Source: JAGOTP01 sp964582475
GTDB taxonomy: Bacteria; Patescibacteriota; Patescibacteriia; 2-12-FULL-60-25
NCBI GenBank assembly: GCA_964582475.1
Contig: CAZOQS010000005.1
Coordinates: 8,586 to 72,585 of the forward strand
Length of the DNA: 64,000 bases
Direction: 5' to 3'
Shown: in pieces, positions 17,001 through 26,395 of the stretch
How positions within the stretch are numbered: the stretch's first letter is position 1
How the letters are laid out: each line of letters opens with the position of its first letter
Program-made: the position numbers and the translations under genes
The notes under the pieces: model-generated
The model's database searches: none
Told to the model about the DNA's origin: nothing
What the model saw: the letters and a program-made list of their open reading frames with translations, nothing else

Positions 17001-20000
17001 GGTAAGCCCATTTATCGTTTGGCGTTCCTTGCGTGTAGTAGGTGCGATAACCCGCCGCGAGGAAGGTTGGTGGGTTCAATGGCGAGTAACCTGCTACTTC
17101 TTGACCCGTCTGGAAGAGTGGATCACGACCTGGAGCACGAGTATTGAGGGCGCTCGAGAACGGGGAGTAGCGTGCGTTATAGGCGATTCCTAAGACTGGA
17201 ATTGTGAAACTTCCATCCTTCCACACACGGTCGGTGAAGGCTGCATCCTGGTTTGAATCACGACTCACTACTTCCGCTAATTCACGACAGATATCTCCGT
17301 ACTCCACACGTGGATACATGTAGATATAGTGCTCATCCGTTGCACCTGCGCCACCACAGGCTGTGACCCAGAATCCAGCAAGCGTCCACGAAGGTGACAG
17401 GCCAGACAATCCAGCCTCGTCGAGGGTTGATGAGATAGCTGCTGGGTTCGTGGTATCGACCTTCGACTGGAAGACCGCTCGCATAGAGAAGTACGGCTTT
17501 GTACTTTCACACTTTGCGTAGAATGGCGTCGTACGCAGCGTCTCAAAGGTACGCGTAGTGCGTGGAACGCCTGTTATGCTCGCTGGTGTAATAACCGCTG
17601 TTGTTGGGTCCGTCTGTGCAATCAACCCTACAAACTTCGGCTTACCATCTTCAGGACTCGTTCGATAGTCGGTTTGCCAGGTCTTGAAGAAACAGTTTTG
17701 GCCTCGGAAGCTAGACATCGTCTCAACACACGTTCCACGCAGCACTGCCGGCCCATCTCCATTCTTCAAGATCTTTTCCGTTGAACGCGTCATGACTCCA
17801 TCAAATTCTGAGTTGAATTTCTGCTGCCACTGCACGTCCGCTGGGCGCATCTGGTCCACCTCGTCATAGTCTGGGGTCTGAATATCATCCACCCAGTCCT
17901 GGTTATACCCACAGGCGAGACGACCAGTTGAGTTTGGCGTGCGGATAGGTGAGAACCCTACAAACCCAATCGTGTTGTCGGAAATCGCCAATTTGACTGC
18001 ATCCTCTGTAGTCTCATTCCGATCATAGTACCCTCTCGCAAACAACAATGGGTTGATCTTAAAGAAGGATTCTGTGTACTGCCGACCGGCTCCGCGACCC
18101 GTATTTACAAGGCGCAAGGCATTGTAGTCCTTAGCATTTGCCATATCACCACCCGAGTCGTCCTGGTCGTCATCCGTGTATTCACATTGATCCGCAACGT
18201 TCGAACCGTTTGGCCCACCGCCGTCGATCTTGGAACCCGCCTTGTTTCCTCCCGAACCTCCAGAGGCATTCGATACAAAGGCATCGTCAAAACGAAGCTC
18301 CTTAATTTCACCGGAGTATTTTCCAGCCGCATCCTTTGCAAAGAAGCTGTCCTCTACCACAATCGTCTTTGGCTTACGTGCATCCGACAGACAGTAGTAC
18401 TGACCGGAGTTCTGAGGAGGCATGTAGCCCGCTGTCTGGTTGTAGTGATACGGATCTTTATCCCCATTCAACAACAAGGTCGGATTCCATGTCAGACATG
18501 GAGTCATCCCCTGGCTCGTTCCGATGGTACGCGTAAGATCACGCTCCAAACAGTTACCAAATGTTCCACGGACAAGCGTGTAGGTCTTGGCTGGCATACA
18601 CTGACCACCCATTTCAGGAGGGCCACACAACTGTTCGGTATTCGCACTTTCAATCGCGTTTACGCGCGAACCAGAAGGAGCGGATCCATCCGTGGACGGA
18701 GCAGCTGGAGTTTCACCCGTTGCTGGAGCAGCTGCATTTCCACCCATGTTGAAGATCTTGCTCGGAATACATCCTTGACCATCACGAGGACCACCCACAC
18801 AGATACCCGGAGGGCTGGCATTCGAGAACTGGTTGTAGAATTTACTCACCGGCGCATTATCGTAGTCGACACGCTTATAGGTACAGCTACAGTCCTCTCC
18901 AAATTCACAGGTGTTCGCTGTCACGAAACCCGCGAGACGACGAACGGGTTTGGCTGGATTCTTCGTCGTATCCCATTCAGTGGTGAAGGAAGCTGGGAAC
19001 GGTGCATCCTGTTCTGGCTGTGCACGACATTCCGCCGGTGGATAGGCCTGCGTCAAGAAGCCGTTGGTCGTTGGGTCAGCCAACGAGAATTTTTCTGCAA
19101 CGTTATGGAAGTCGAGCAAGTCAGAGTTACTACGTACGGGCAGATAACAATTGACGGGTTTCCGATCGATAATTTCATTTCTGCGGAAATACCCAATACG
19201 ACCAGAAGCTAAGTGCTTACACAGAAGCAGTGCTGGATTTGCGATCAAGAGCCCATCGGACGTATCCGTCGCATTTGTTACGTAGGGAGCGCCTGGAGCT
19301 CGATACTCACCTAAGACTTTTGCCTGGATACTCGTCGGTCGCTCAGTATGTGAGTAGCGCTCACGCCCACCTGGTGCTGGCGTTATTGCAATCGGCGGCA
19401 TGCTCACAGCAGCCGTCAAACGATAGTCCTGAGACAAGCGATACTGTGCATCTGGTACTGTCTTCGCCCCATCAACCGCTACACGAACGCTCTGCAAATC
19501 CATCACCTGGAAGGCGTTTGGAATGGAGTACCCCGAGTAATCCTTTTGACCAAGACCCATGCTGCGACTCGCGTAGTGTTTTGCGTCCAGGACCGCACCC
19601 TTTGTCAGGAAGGGTTCCGTCGTCGTCGAGCTTCGGTCTACGTAACTCGCACAGAATTGATCCCCTGCTTGACCCGTTCCCTTATCGCACAAGGCTGGAA
19701 CGCTACAAATTTCCACGTAACGGTTGGTCGATGGGTCCAACACCGTCTCTGAACTGCGGCAGCCTAGCCACTGGGAACATTCACGGTCAACCGATGTTTT
19801 GAGTAGCAAGTTCGAGTCGTTTGCACGATCGGGTGTTACCGCGTTACAACCTGCGACCGTACGCGTAACCCGAGTAGAGGTAACTGCAAAACAGAAGTCC
19901 GTCGTACAGCCCGGTGGTCGGAACGTCACCGTCGTTGGACTTACCACATCAGGAATACGACACTCGTCATCCGTCCGACATTCAGAAACGCTTGTCCAAT

Positions 20001-23000
20001 CGTCTGTTGTAATTCGTTCAACTAAGGACTCAGCGCTCATTCCACTCCCCCCACGTCGTGCACGGTCATAAACCGTCTGTGTTCCCACACAGCGTCCCGT
20101 CTGACTACAGAGTGGATTTTCAGGATTATTCCGACAATCAACAGGCGTCACCGGCTTGTACCCTTCTGCACGGTATTTCTCGTAACTTGCACGTGCATTG
20201 AAGTTCAATGCACCACTACTCATGTCACGGAACAAGACACATCCACGACCGACGTCGACCGTTCCATTACAGCTCGAGGTGTCGAGGCGATCATTCTTGA
20301 TATAGAAGTAGGACTTGCCTCCACGACGCGTTGGATCACTCGTATCGTTAATGTCCCGTAACTCTGTACATTCACCCGCCGCCTCTTCACAGGTTCCGAC
20401 GTAGCCTTTGTACGTCGTGTCCCCTGAACGAGCGAGTCCATAGGAGTTTCCCCCTTCAAGGATATCTGGATAACACGGAGTCTCAGCAGAACCCTTCACA
20501 TACCAACCAGCGAGACGCGTTTCCGCGGGACCCGCTCCCCCTGAAAGCACTTCTGATTCGCGGTATTCACACACGCTAATCCCTGGATCACGGAAATATT
20601 CTTTCACTGATCCGTATTTATACTCTGCACAGTACGCCTCCGATGGCTTACACAACGCCGACTTGTAGCGCGTGATGTCGTCCTTGAAGTAGACCGTTTC
20701 GTACGGCTTTTCTGAATCCAAAGTCTGACGATCTGCGGAGAGTTTCGGCTTCCCGAACGCTCGACAGCTCATATTCTGTGAATCACAGCGCTTGTTCAAG
20801 TCATCGATCAAATACAGAATGCGATCCGCAGGAAGCTTAATAACCGTAGGAAGATGACGTAGCGGATCGATTGGGTTTGGCTGAACGATCTCGCGACCAT
20901 ACGTTTCATCCGTATTCCGCGTATCGATGAAGGCCGTACAGCCGATCGCCTCTTCACGACAGAGACGGGTGAAGCGTCGAGCATTTACCGTCTGATTCAA
21001 TCGGTTTGTATAGGCCTTACAATTCAACATCGCCTGAGGCTCATCCGCTCCATCCAAGCCCTGATCACACTGAGCCGGAGTGGTCCACGTATTATTTCGG
21101 AGGTAGACGACATCTTGCACACGAACAACCGAGACCTCATCCAAGAAGAAGCCATAGCCCGCCCCGCGGAGCAATGGACCCGAGAACGTCAGAAGTGTGC
21201 TTGAGCTATTTGGAGCTCCTTCAAACAGACCGACGGTGAACCGTTGCCATTCTGGCGTCAGACGGACCGTACCAATGACCGCTTCTCCTGATCCATTTTC
21301 GGCTGATGTTCGTACAACCAGAGTCGTCGATGTTGCAGGAACTTTTGCCCAGAACGTTGCACGATACAGAGATGTTTCGAGAGAAGCGAATGGAGCACGC
21401 GCACGGGCGAAGCCTGCGCCTCCCGGATCACCAACGCGTAGGGACTTGTCACCTACCAACAATGCTTCGGTCGAAGCGAGCACTCCCGCTGACTCAAATG
21501 GCGTAATTTCATCGCGGAACGATTGACTCAAGACCAGCTGACTATTCCCCGAGCTCGCACCCGTGAACATGCGACAACTCGTGGCACGCGCCTGACAAGA
21601 ACGGCTCTCTGGCAAGAAGGCGCCGTAGGTACACTCGCTGCGGTCATTGAAGCGTCCGCCTGTTCGTTCACAGTCCGCGCGATTACTGCGAGCCAAGCGC
21701 AAGTCGATACATTCATTGGTCGATAAAATCGTCTGCGAGAAGTAGCGGTAGTAAATACGGCCACGGGCATCGTAGAACTGACGACAATCTGGATCAGCCG
21801 CCGTGCGCCAGCTGGCTTCATTACAGGTATCTGGCTCTTTGAAGCTAATTTGATCTGCTTGAATCTTCGTCAAGATACGTGGACCAAGGTCGAATGGACC
21901 CATGTCCTTCTTCAAGCTCCATGTGCGCAATTGATACCCAACTGTATCTGCACCCTCCCAGGTGAAGTAGGTCTCTGAATCTGAGCCGGACTTTTCACAG
22001 GCGCGGAGGTAACTATAGGTAGCCGTACCTCCATCCGTTCGACCGGTCTCGTCTACCACCGTGAAGGCCTCACAACCAACATCTTGCTGCGTACACTGAC
22101 CAGCTGTTCGTGGAATGAAGTAGGTGGAAGTCGCCTCTTCCGGATCGCTGAAGCGCGGATCCACATCCTTCACCAAGTCAAAGGACGAAGCGGACTTACG
22201 ATATTCTGAATAACCAACACACATCGCGGGACACAAATCATTTTGTGACAAAATCGCCGGCACTTCTTGTCCTCCATCTTGATCACGATATCCCTGACAG
22301 CCCGCGTCTAACTGGTTACAGGTCTGCGCAAAAGCGTTACACAACGGTGAACGTGTCGTATCCGAAGCAGGTTTCGTACACTGGAGCTCATCTGGAGCGA
22401 TCTTCATGAAGACCGCTGGCAGGCCGGCCGTAAATGTATCGATGAAGCCCGTTGCGTACTCCCCCTCTTCAAGCTGAATAGCATCCACAATCGCATTATT
22501 TCCGTTCATCTGAAGATGTAGCGTCTGGGTCGAACTTGGCAATACGAACGAATAGTCGAATCGCTGCCACTCTTGGCTTAATTCAGGCGAGAGGGCCTTA
22601 CGGAAGGAAGCACCGACTCTACCGCCCACCACCTCCATCCCACTCCGATAGACCCGGCCCAACTCTGTAGTAGTAAGCCCACCCGCATTATTCGTAGGAC
22701 CTTTTGTTGGAAGAAGATCGAACTGAACAAAGGCCGCCCCCGCCCTGGAACGTGCGTAGAAGGAGAATGCATACGTTCGGCCGCCACCCACCTTCATACT
22801 TTGCACGAGCACATCTGGCCGGACATCACGCTGAAGGAGGTAGCCCTTCTCCCCAAGATACGACGCATCAACCAGATCGGTTGAGCTGACCATCGGTGCC
22901 AAAGAGTACAGTGGAGGCGCCGCAACCTGATCAGACAAGAGGATATTCCAGCCCAACAAATGCGTTGAAGTCGTTGGATCGACTGCTTCAAACGACCCGT

Positions 23001-25104
23001 TAATCAGTAAGTTCAATGTCGCTTTGCCCGGGGTGAACGCATACAAACGCGTACAGCCTTCATCTCCAGCCGGACACGAGTCTAAGCCTTTCGTGGCTGG
23101 AGACTGACTTGGAGCAGCCGCCTTAAAGTACATTCGATCTCCCGTTGACGTATTCGCCGCCCAATCCGCTCCTTCACTCGTGCCCGTTGCACGCGTGGTC
23201 GCATACCAGAGACAACCAGCGTTCGACGCATCACACGCTGCACGATCGATCGTGTTGCGAAGATACCCAAGCTGCTTGTTAGCCGAGTCTGTATAGATAC
23301 GACAGCTCGCGGCGTATGCAGGACAGACATCGGCCTGGAAGCGGTAGACCGGTCGTTCGGCCATACAGTAGCCATACCCCCCTGTACATTCCCCCTTATC
23401 ATTTCGTGCCAAACAGGTCTGGATATCCTGACATTCTTCTTTTCTGATAGGGAGCTTGGTTGATACAAGCGTGTCCGTATACCCCGTGAGCGTACATTGC
23501 TGAGGGAAGGAGGTGATAACCCAGTTTGGATCGATCAAATGACAGAATGGATGTGCCTCGTCTAACTGACCCTGCGCATTACAATTCGTAAATGCCTTCG
23601 CAACTTCCTCAAGTTTGAGACATCCATCTGCGGTATCACAACGACGTTTGTTCGCCTCGCTGTTTGCAGCCAACTCAAAGCCAATCGGCAAAATGCGCAT
23701 CAGACGCATCTTCTGCAGGTTTCCCGCGCAGTAGGCTTGCGTGTAGCACTGCGGATCTTGGTTTTCACGTGTACGTGTTTCTGGAATCAAACGCCAGTCG
23801 CCATGCAACCATCCTCGACTCAACGCTTCGCGAACTGTCACGCCACCTTCCTTGGTTACCGAGCGAATTGCCTGCACAAGCGACTGGTCCATGACACAGT
23901 TCCACGCTCCCCGTTGAGTCACGAGACACGTCTGCATCTGCGATACTACATCGTAGCTTGCGACCTGCTGCGCTGGCGGATTCTTTAAATCAATGTTTGC
24001 ATTTCTTGCATCTGTTTTTCCATAAATCGCAACGGAGTCCGGACCGGAGAGGTCAAGCCGAGCCGATGGGGTGAATGATCCCCCCAAGCCCTTCTCGAAA
24101 ATGCGCTGCATGAACTTCGAGGTCAGCGTATTCAAGAAAATAGAAGCGGTGTATTGCGCCAACTGAATCGGCCCCGCCTCCCAGGCGTTCGACAAAATAT
24201 TTCCAACCACCATCGATTGGTCTGCGCCTGGCTTACGTACCACCTGTTCATTTGTTGCCTCCTCAATAACCGAGGCAGGCGTCCGAATGTTTCCTGAAAT
24301 CAACCCTTCGAGTGGACGGAAACCTCCCCCTTCTTGGCGCTGAGAGGCTGCATCCGTCACCTGACGCTGCGTGTCCGTCAAAAATCGGTTAAAGGTACTT
24401 GTGAGCGTGCCAAGCTGGCTTGTTCCCGGATCAAAGCTTTGCTGCAAATTACTAATAACGTCTCCATCGCTCATCGTGCGATAAAGCGTGTCGTAATTAC
24501 TAAGCACCGTCTGGAAGTCACAGCGTGCCTGTGGACGGTTATAGCGACTCTGTGCCAGCCCACCGACGTTCGGAAGGTTCAAGTTCGGCGGTGTCGGGAA
24601 CAGCTGACTCCCCAACTCGCCCAACGAGACCTGCAAGCGCAAAAGCGTTGTTGGATCTTTTGGTTGACACAAATTAAACCCAATCCCCTGGAAGAAGCTT
24701 GAGTCACTCATGCTTGCCATGAATTCTCCAGCTGCATCACTTCCAACATTTGAGAGATATTCTCCGAATTTCCCATCAAAGAACAGCTTTCCCTGCCCTT
24801 TTCCACCCGTTGCAATGTACTCCGCCGCGTCATATGCCATCTGACCCAAAAACAACTGCAACGCGTTTGTGAGTGCAACGACTCCCGCGCGCGTCAGCTG
24901 ACTCATGATGTTCTTATAGGTCGAGTTGGCCGCTTCTGGCACGTTAGCCGTAATCGCTACGAACATCCCTGGGCCTGTAACCGGAACAGGGATGTTCGGC
25001 GACTGCGCCAAGGCTGGCTGCAGTGGGCCTAAAGAAAGCGTTAACCCCGTCACGAGAGTGACGAGGGCGAACGCGACACGGCGGAAAGAACGCGAGAATT
25101 CCAT
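14071..25104 (-). CDS. Giant cysteine-rich secreted protein (3677 residues), unknown function
   Basis: An uninterrupted 11-kb frame encoding a secreted protein I cannot assign to a named family. Residues 1-34 are a signal peptide ending PALAQS. An Ala- and Gly-rich helical region follows (about 50-330). From about residue 400 onward cysteines are abundant, about 135 by my count. Many come as pairs in C-x6-C followed by an aromatic or leucine (CPAYAASC, CDASNAGC, CREEAIGC, CDSQNMSC, CKPSEAYC, CEEAAGEC, CTQQDVGC). Two stretches resemble carbohydrate-binding modules of the CBM4/9 type (INGSFEAVDP...WQRFDYSFVLP; a second with EWQRFTVGLFEG). Later segments carry CVGGPRDGQGC-type repeats, and near the C-terminus IDWGDN...FEFTHLY resembles a PKD domain. 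It is downstream of a one-helix calcium-repeat protein (6-base gap). An extracellular adhesin-like role is plausible but unproven. Confidence 0.85.
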   Translation of the reverse strand: MEFSRSFRRVAFALVTLVTGLTLSLGPLQPALAQSPNIPVPVTGPGMFVAITANVPEAANSTYKNIMSQLTRAGVVALTNALQLFLGQMAYDAAEYIATGGKGQGKLFFDGKFGEYLSNVGSDAAGEFMASMSDSSFFQGIGFNLCQPKDPTTLLRLQVSLGELGSQLFPTPPNLNLPNVGGLAQSRYNRPQARCDFQTVLSNYDTLYRTMSDGDVISNLQQSFDPGTSQLGTLTSTFNRFLTDTQRQVTDAASQRQEGGGFRPLEGLISGNIRTPASVIEEATNEQVVRKPGADQSMVVGNILSNAWEAGPIQLAQYTASIFLNTLTSKFMQRIFEKGLGGSFTPSARLDLSGPDSVAIYGKTDARNANIDLKNPPAQQVASYDVVSQMQTCLVTQRGAWNCVMDQSLVQAIRSVTKEGGVTVREALSRGWLHGDWRLIPETRTRENQDPQCYTQAYCAGNLQKMRLMRILPIGFELAANSEANKRRCDTADGCLKLEEVAKAFTNCNAQGQLDEAHPFCHLIDPNWVITSFPQQCTLTGYTDTLVSTKLPIRKEECQDIQTCLARNDKGECTGGYGYCMAERPVYRFQADVCPAYAASCRIYTDSANKQLGYLRNTIDRAACDASNAGCLWYATTRATGTSEGADWAANTSTGDRMYFKAAAPSQSPATKGLDSCPAGDEGCTRLYAFTPGKATLNLLINGSFEAVDPTTSTHLLGWNILLSDQVAAPPLYSLAPMVSSTDLVDASYLGEKGYLLQRDVRPDVLVQSMKVGGGRTYAFSFYARSRAGAAFVQFDLLPTKGPTNNAGGLTTTELGRVYRSGMEVVGGRVGASFRKALSPELSQEWQRFDYSFVLPSSTQTLHLQMNGNNAIVDAIQLEEGEYATGFIDTFTAGLPAVFMKIAPDELQCTKPASDTTRSPLCNAFAQTCNQLDAGCQGYRDQDGGQEVPAILSQNDLCPAMCVGYSEYRKSASSFDLVKDVDPRFSDPEEATSTYFIPRTAGQCTQQDVGCEAFTVVDETGRTDGGTATYSYLRACEKSGSDSETYFTWEGADTVGYQLRTWSLKKDMGPFDLGPRILTKIQADQISFKEPDTCNEASWRTAADPDCRQFYDARGRIYYRYFSQTILSTNECIDLRLARSNRADCERTGGRFNDRSECTYGAFLPESRSCQARATSCRMFTGASSGNSQLVLSQSFRDEITPFESAGVLASTEALLVGDKSLRVGDPGGAGFARARAPFASLETSLYRATFWAKVPATSTTLVVRTSAENGSGEAVIGTVRLTPEWQRFTVGLFEGAPNSSSTLLTFSGPLLRGAGYGFFLDEVSVVRVQDVVYLRNNTWTTPAQCDQGLDGADEPQAMLNCKAYTNRLNQTVNARRFTRLCREEAIGCTAFIDTRNTDETYGREIVQPNPIDPLRHLPTVIKLPADRILYLIDDLNKRCDSQNMSCRAFGKPKLSADRQTLDSEKPYETVYFKDDITRYKSALCKPSEAYCAEYKYGSVKEYFRDPGISVCEYRESEVLSGGAGPAETRLAGWYVKGSAETPCYPDILEGGNSYGLARSGDTTYKGYVGTCEEAAGECTELRDINDTSDPTRRGGKSYFYIKNDRLDTSSCNGTVDVGRGCVLFRDMSSGALNFNARASYEKYRAEGYKPVTPVDCRNNPENPLCSQTGRCVGTQTVYDRARRGGSGMSAESLVERITTDDWTSVSECRTDDECRIPDVVSPTTVTFRPPGCTTDFCFAVTSTRVTRTVAGCNAVTPDRANDSNLLLKTSVDRECSQWLGCRSSETVLDPSTNRYVEICSVPALCDKGTGQAGDQFCASYVDRSSTTTEPFLTKGAVLDAKHYASRSMGLGQKDYSGYSIPNAFQVMDLQSVRVAVDGAKTVPDAQYRLSQDYRLTAAVSMPPIAITPAPGGRERYSHTERPTSIQAKVLGEYRAPGAPYVTNATDTSDGLLIANPALLLCKHLASGRIGYFRRNEIIDRKPVNCYLPVRSNSDLLDFHNVAEKFSLADPTTNGFLTQAYPPAECRAQPEQDAPFPASFTTEWDTTKNPAKPVRRLAGFVTANTCEFGEDCSCTYKRVDYDNAPVSKFYNQFSNASPPGICVGGPRDGQGCIPSKIFNMGGNAAAPATGETPAAPSTDGSAPSGSRVNAIESANTEQLCGPPEMGGQCMPAKTYTLVRGTFGNCLERDLTRTIGTSQGMTPCLTWNPTLLLNGDKDPYHYNQTAGYMPPQNSGQYYCLSDARKPKTIVVEDSFFAKDAAGKYSGEIKELRFDDAFVSNASGGSGGNKAGSKIDGGGPNGSNVADQCEYTDDDQDDSGGDMANAKDYNALRLVNTGRGAGRQYTESFFKINPLLFARGYYDRNETTEDAVKLAISDNTIGFVGFSPIRTPNSTGRLACGYNQDWVDDIQTPDYDEVDQMRPADVQWQQKFNSEFDGVMTRSTEKILKNGDGPAVLRGTCVETMSSFRGQNCFFKTWQTDYRTSPEDGKPKFVGLIAQTDPTTAVITPASITGVPRTTRTFETLRTTPFYAKCESTKPYFSMRAVFQSKVDTTNPAAISSTLDEAGLSGLSPSWTLAGFWVTACGGAGATDEHYIYMYPRVEYGDICRELAEVVSRDSNQDAAFTDRVWKDGSFTIPVLGIAYNARYSPFSSALNTRAPGRDPLFQTGQEVAGYSPLNPPTFLAAGYRTYYTQGTPNDKWAYLTNIFARVYRIYNFYESQVKNGDTACLGDGPNKGKACTPVVVNGVGTSPKCSLNGVCNVNRVALSGASDLSARRCNGLSGLNANVTCPSSDPEVCHTAPIQISPEGGIQLRQLPCMTSRGWNRVGALWSDGARTVDEATAAAAGAFRCASTPASLLREAEHPLHREYGGLVWDNRIQGAKCTRPTDQDGVIVGSEECPERIVNNLQIAQDSGAPRPGDVSSVIEIRAAGNRRMQASCVSRNASPVSATNPGRCRVSVPEYTIRTATSTFTQPAFDIDPLSGSYAYGQCTQDTECWFAQSNFWSATFNAGSNISIGAASIVRTNNCRDYVAVPCSAWQNYARQAGRTPPTDAQCRGLVSAGGDRGTGGMWACAMWYPGGGGPTSPENQLVPWPYANAPVRYPGAERVDIVFPPSVSAPGIPISGGPPANIRPGYVIGACVIPGRSSGATNTAGVCDGGLKDGQECSTSRVTDQPNVDCVGARSPDEETRANVCGQVSTRTGDGPWIPVSSCVIPGAGNTLGPVNPAAGINLNNDNNMCTHEQGYVPRPDLCPNPSDEYCGLIAYNVRNPDNSINPGAPVTPRMPTDVTLGLHKISYLLNEPADRATIDPYNATYIPRPPMVAAPDIQSCPTPGKCAVQGLNKISLNGSSEGVVSVPSSQAKTTMRFYAWAAHNQMPLRSILIDWGDNQQQKITDGKIKNHKPYCGARKECVITRGASVGEAISQKIETAGLTCNTDNDCPVGGGSCMPIGTCREKSHIQCATDKECQGGGTDKDVCQIRTMFGNSPEACEENYFEFTHLYTCGGPTSLPLCSSTGFTRTAPGQPTAIYRCERDPSRGCNPANSGTPTDGCAPGDRCIADLAPPGGCWDDQVQTCRFTPKVMVQDNWGWCTGECRAARDPGGAPMDNRTGSTPIALHPNGGCYSATPPGSAQPIRDNLSGVIRNEFKNECTVDFPNGANASLRPWIVYPGSINLRSSR

Positions 25105-25110
25105 AGGGCG

Positions 25111-25854
25111 CTAAGGGGTGGGTTGAAGAGAAGGAGAGGGAGCCGTTGTAGAAACAGAACTAGACACACTCGGAGAAGCTGCGGCTCGAGCTGACTGAAT
25201 ACGGAGCGCTTCCTGATAGGACATGCGATACGCTTGCATCACCGCCTCATCCGAAAGCGTTGCAAGCTGATCCGCTGGCAACAATCCCTGAGAGCGAATG
25301 TAGGCGCGTGTATCTTCCGCGGTCATGCTCTCAGGCACCTTTGGATTTACAATAAATTCTTCCACACCCGTCTGAGGTGGCTGAGCCCCTGATCGAACTG
25401 CTGCTAAGTTCGCATCCGCTTCGGCAACAAACGTAGATGTCGCTGCTTGCGGAACAGAGGCCTGAAGATCAAAACAATCTTTTCCTTGGGGACAATTTGG
25501 ATCTTCGTTTTGCGCAATCTCTTCCGCGTCTGAAGCCCCGTCCGAATCGCTATCCGCTAAATAGGCTGATGTGAGATAGACATACTGCTCGTCGTAATCT
25601 GAGATCCCATCCCGATCGGTGTCTTTCAGCTTTAATTCACCTTGTGTTTTTTCATCATTTTCAAAATTCTGCGTTCGAATTTGAATGGCCCGTGTGAGAT
25701 TTTGGCGCGACACGAGAAACGGCTTGCGTACATTGGAGCGTAACTGTGACATGCCTCCAAACACTAAAAAAAGACAACAGACGCTCAGCGACGTGATCGC
25801 TAATTTCTGTTCAAAACTCAGCTTGGACCAACGATCACGTAAAAGGTTCACCAT
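25111..25854 (-). CDS. Membrane-anchored protein with DxDxDG calcium-type repeats, partner of the giant protein
   Basis: A 247-residue protein with one membrane helix near residues 17-37 (LAITSLSVCCLFLVFGGM) and a mostly extracytoplasmic remainder. Two calcium-type motifs of the thrombospondin-3 style lie around residues 78-105: DTDRDGISDYDE and DSDSDGASDAEE, followed by a small Cys pair (NCPQGKDCF). A Gln/Ala/Ser/Thr-rich tail follows. It ends 6 bases before the giant gene, so both are almost certainly one transcript. The anchor plus calcium motifs suggest it may hold or organise the giant protein at the surface; this is inference. No named family was recognised. Confidence 0.75.
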   Translation of the reverse strand: MVNLLRDRWSKLSFEQKLAITSLSVCCLFLVFGGMSQLRSNVRKPFLVSRQNLTRAIQIRTQNFENDEKTQGELKLKDTDRDGISDYDEQYVYLTSAYLADSDSDGASDAEEIAQNEDPNCPQGKDCFDLQASVPQAATSTFVAEADANLAAVRSGAQPPQTGVEEFIVNPKVPESMTAEDTRAYIRSQGLLPADQLATLSDEAVMQAYRMSYQEALRIQSARAAASPSVSSSVSTTAPSPSLQPTP

Positions 25855-25940
25855 ACATGGTACAAGGTTGGGACCAGTATAACAGATTCAATCGAGACAA
25901 GAAACGCAGAAGCGTGTGGATGACCCGTCACGCACCATGG

Positions 25941-25946
25941 TACAAT
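25941..25946 (+). promoter_or_regulatory. -10 element positioned for leaderless transcription of the Hsp20 gene
   Basis: TACAAT at 25941-25946 lies 8 bases ahead of the ATG at 25955, so a normal start site would fall on the A of the start codon. No ribosome binding site precedes this ATG, and the -35 region is weak. Confidence 0.4.
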
Positions 25947-25954
25947 CCTCCTGT

Positions 25955-26377
25955 ATGGCGCTCGCCTCCTTCTTCTCTCCTCCCGTCCAAGCCCAAGAGC
26001 CCGTCGTCGACCGCTGGCAAGAACTCAGCGAACAAGAGGGTGAACTCGGCGTCGACATTTTTCGCCAAGGAGATCTCTTGTTTATTCGTTCAACTCTGGC
26101 CGGTGTGGAACCAGAAGATTTAGACGTCTCGATCGATGGCGACTTGCTCACGATTCGGGGAGCCCGTCGTATGCCCCACGATGTCCGTGAAGAAGATTGG
26201 TTTCATCAGGAGTGTTATTGGGGAAGCTTTAGTCGCTCCATCGTTCTCCCCCTCGACGTCTACCCAGAACGAGCCGAGGCCAGCCTCCATCAGGGAGTCC
26301 TGACGCTCCGTCTCCCGATCCGCATGCACCACAGACGCCTAGAGATCCACCCCATGGAACAAACGCACGCTTCGTAG
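25955..26377 (+). CDS. Hsp20/alpha-crystallin family small heat-shock protein
   Basis: An ATP-independent holdase that binds unfolding proteins. The alpha-crystallin domain spans roughly residues 28-125, with the typical segments GELGVDIFRQGDLLFIRSTLAGV, DLDVSIDGDLLTIRG and the late ASLHQGVLTLRLPI. From the ATG at 25955 the product is 140 residues, a usual size. Starts at 25937 and 25916 are possible, but the TACAAT element fits a leaderless start at 25955. Downstream are a 75-residue unknown protein and a VanW protein on the same strand. Confidence 0.9.
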   Translation: MALASFFSPPVQAQEPVVDRWQELSEQEGELGVDIFRQGDLLFIRSTLAGVEPEDLDVSIDGDLLTIRGARRMPHDVREEDWFHQECYWGSFSRSIVLPLDVYPERAEASLHQGVLTLRLPIRMHHRRLEIHPMEQTHAS

Positions 26378-26395
26378 TAGGCTCGGAGGAACTGT

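Noticed and set aside
18187..19212. A 341-codon plus-strand frame inside the giant gene
   Set aside because: It lies fully opposite the intact minus-strand frame, has no ribosome binding site and has a Thr/Arg/Ile-rich random composition.
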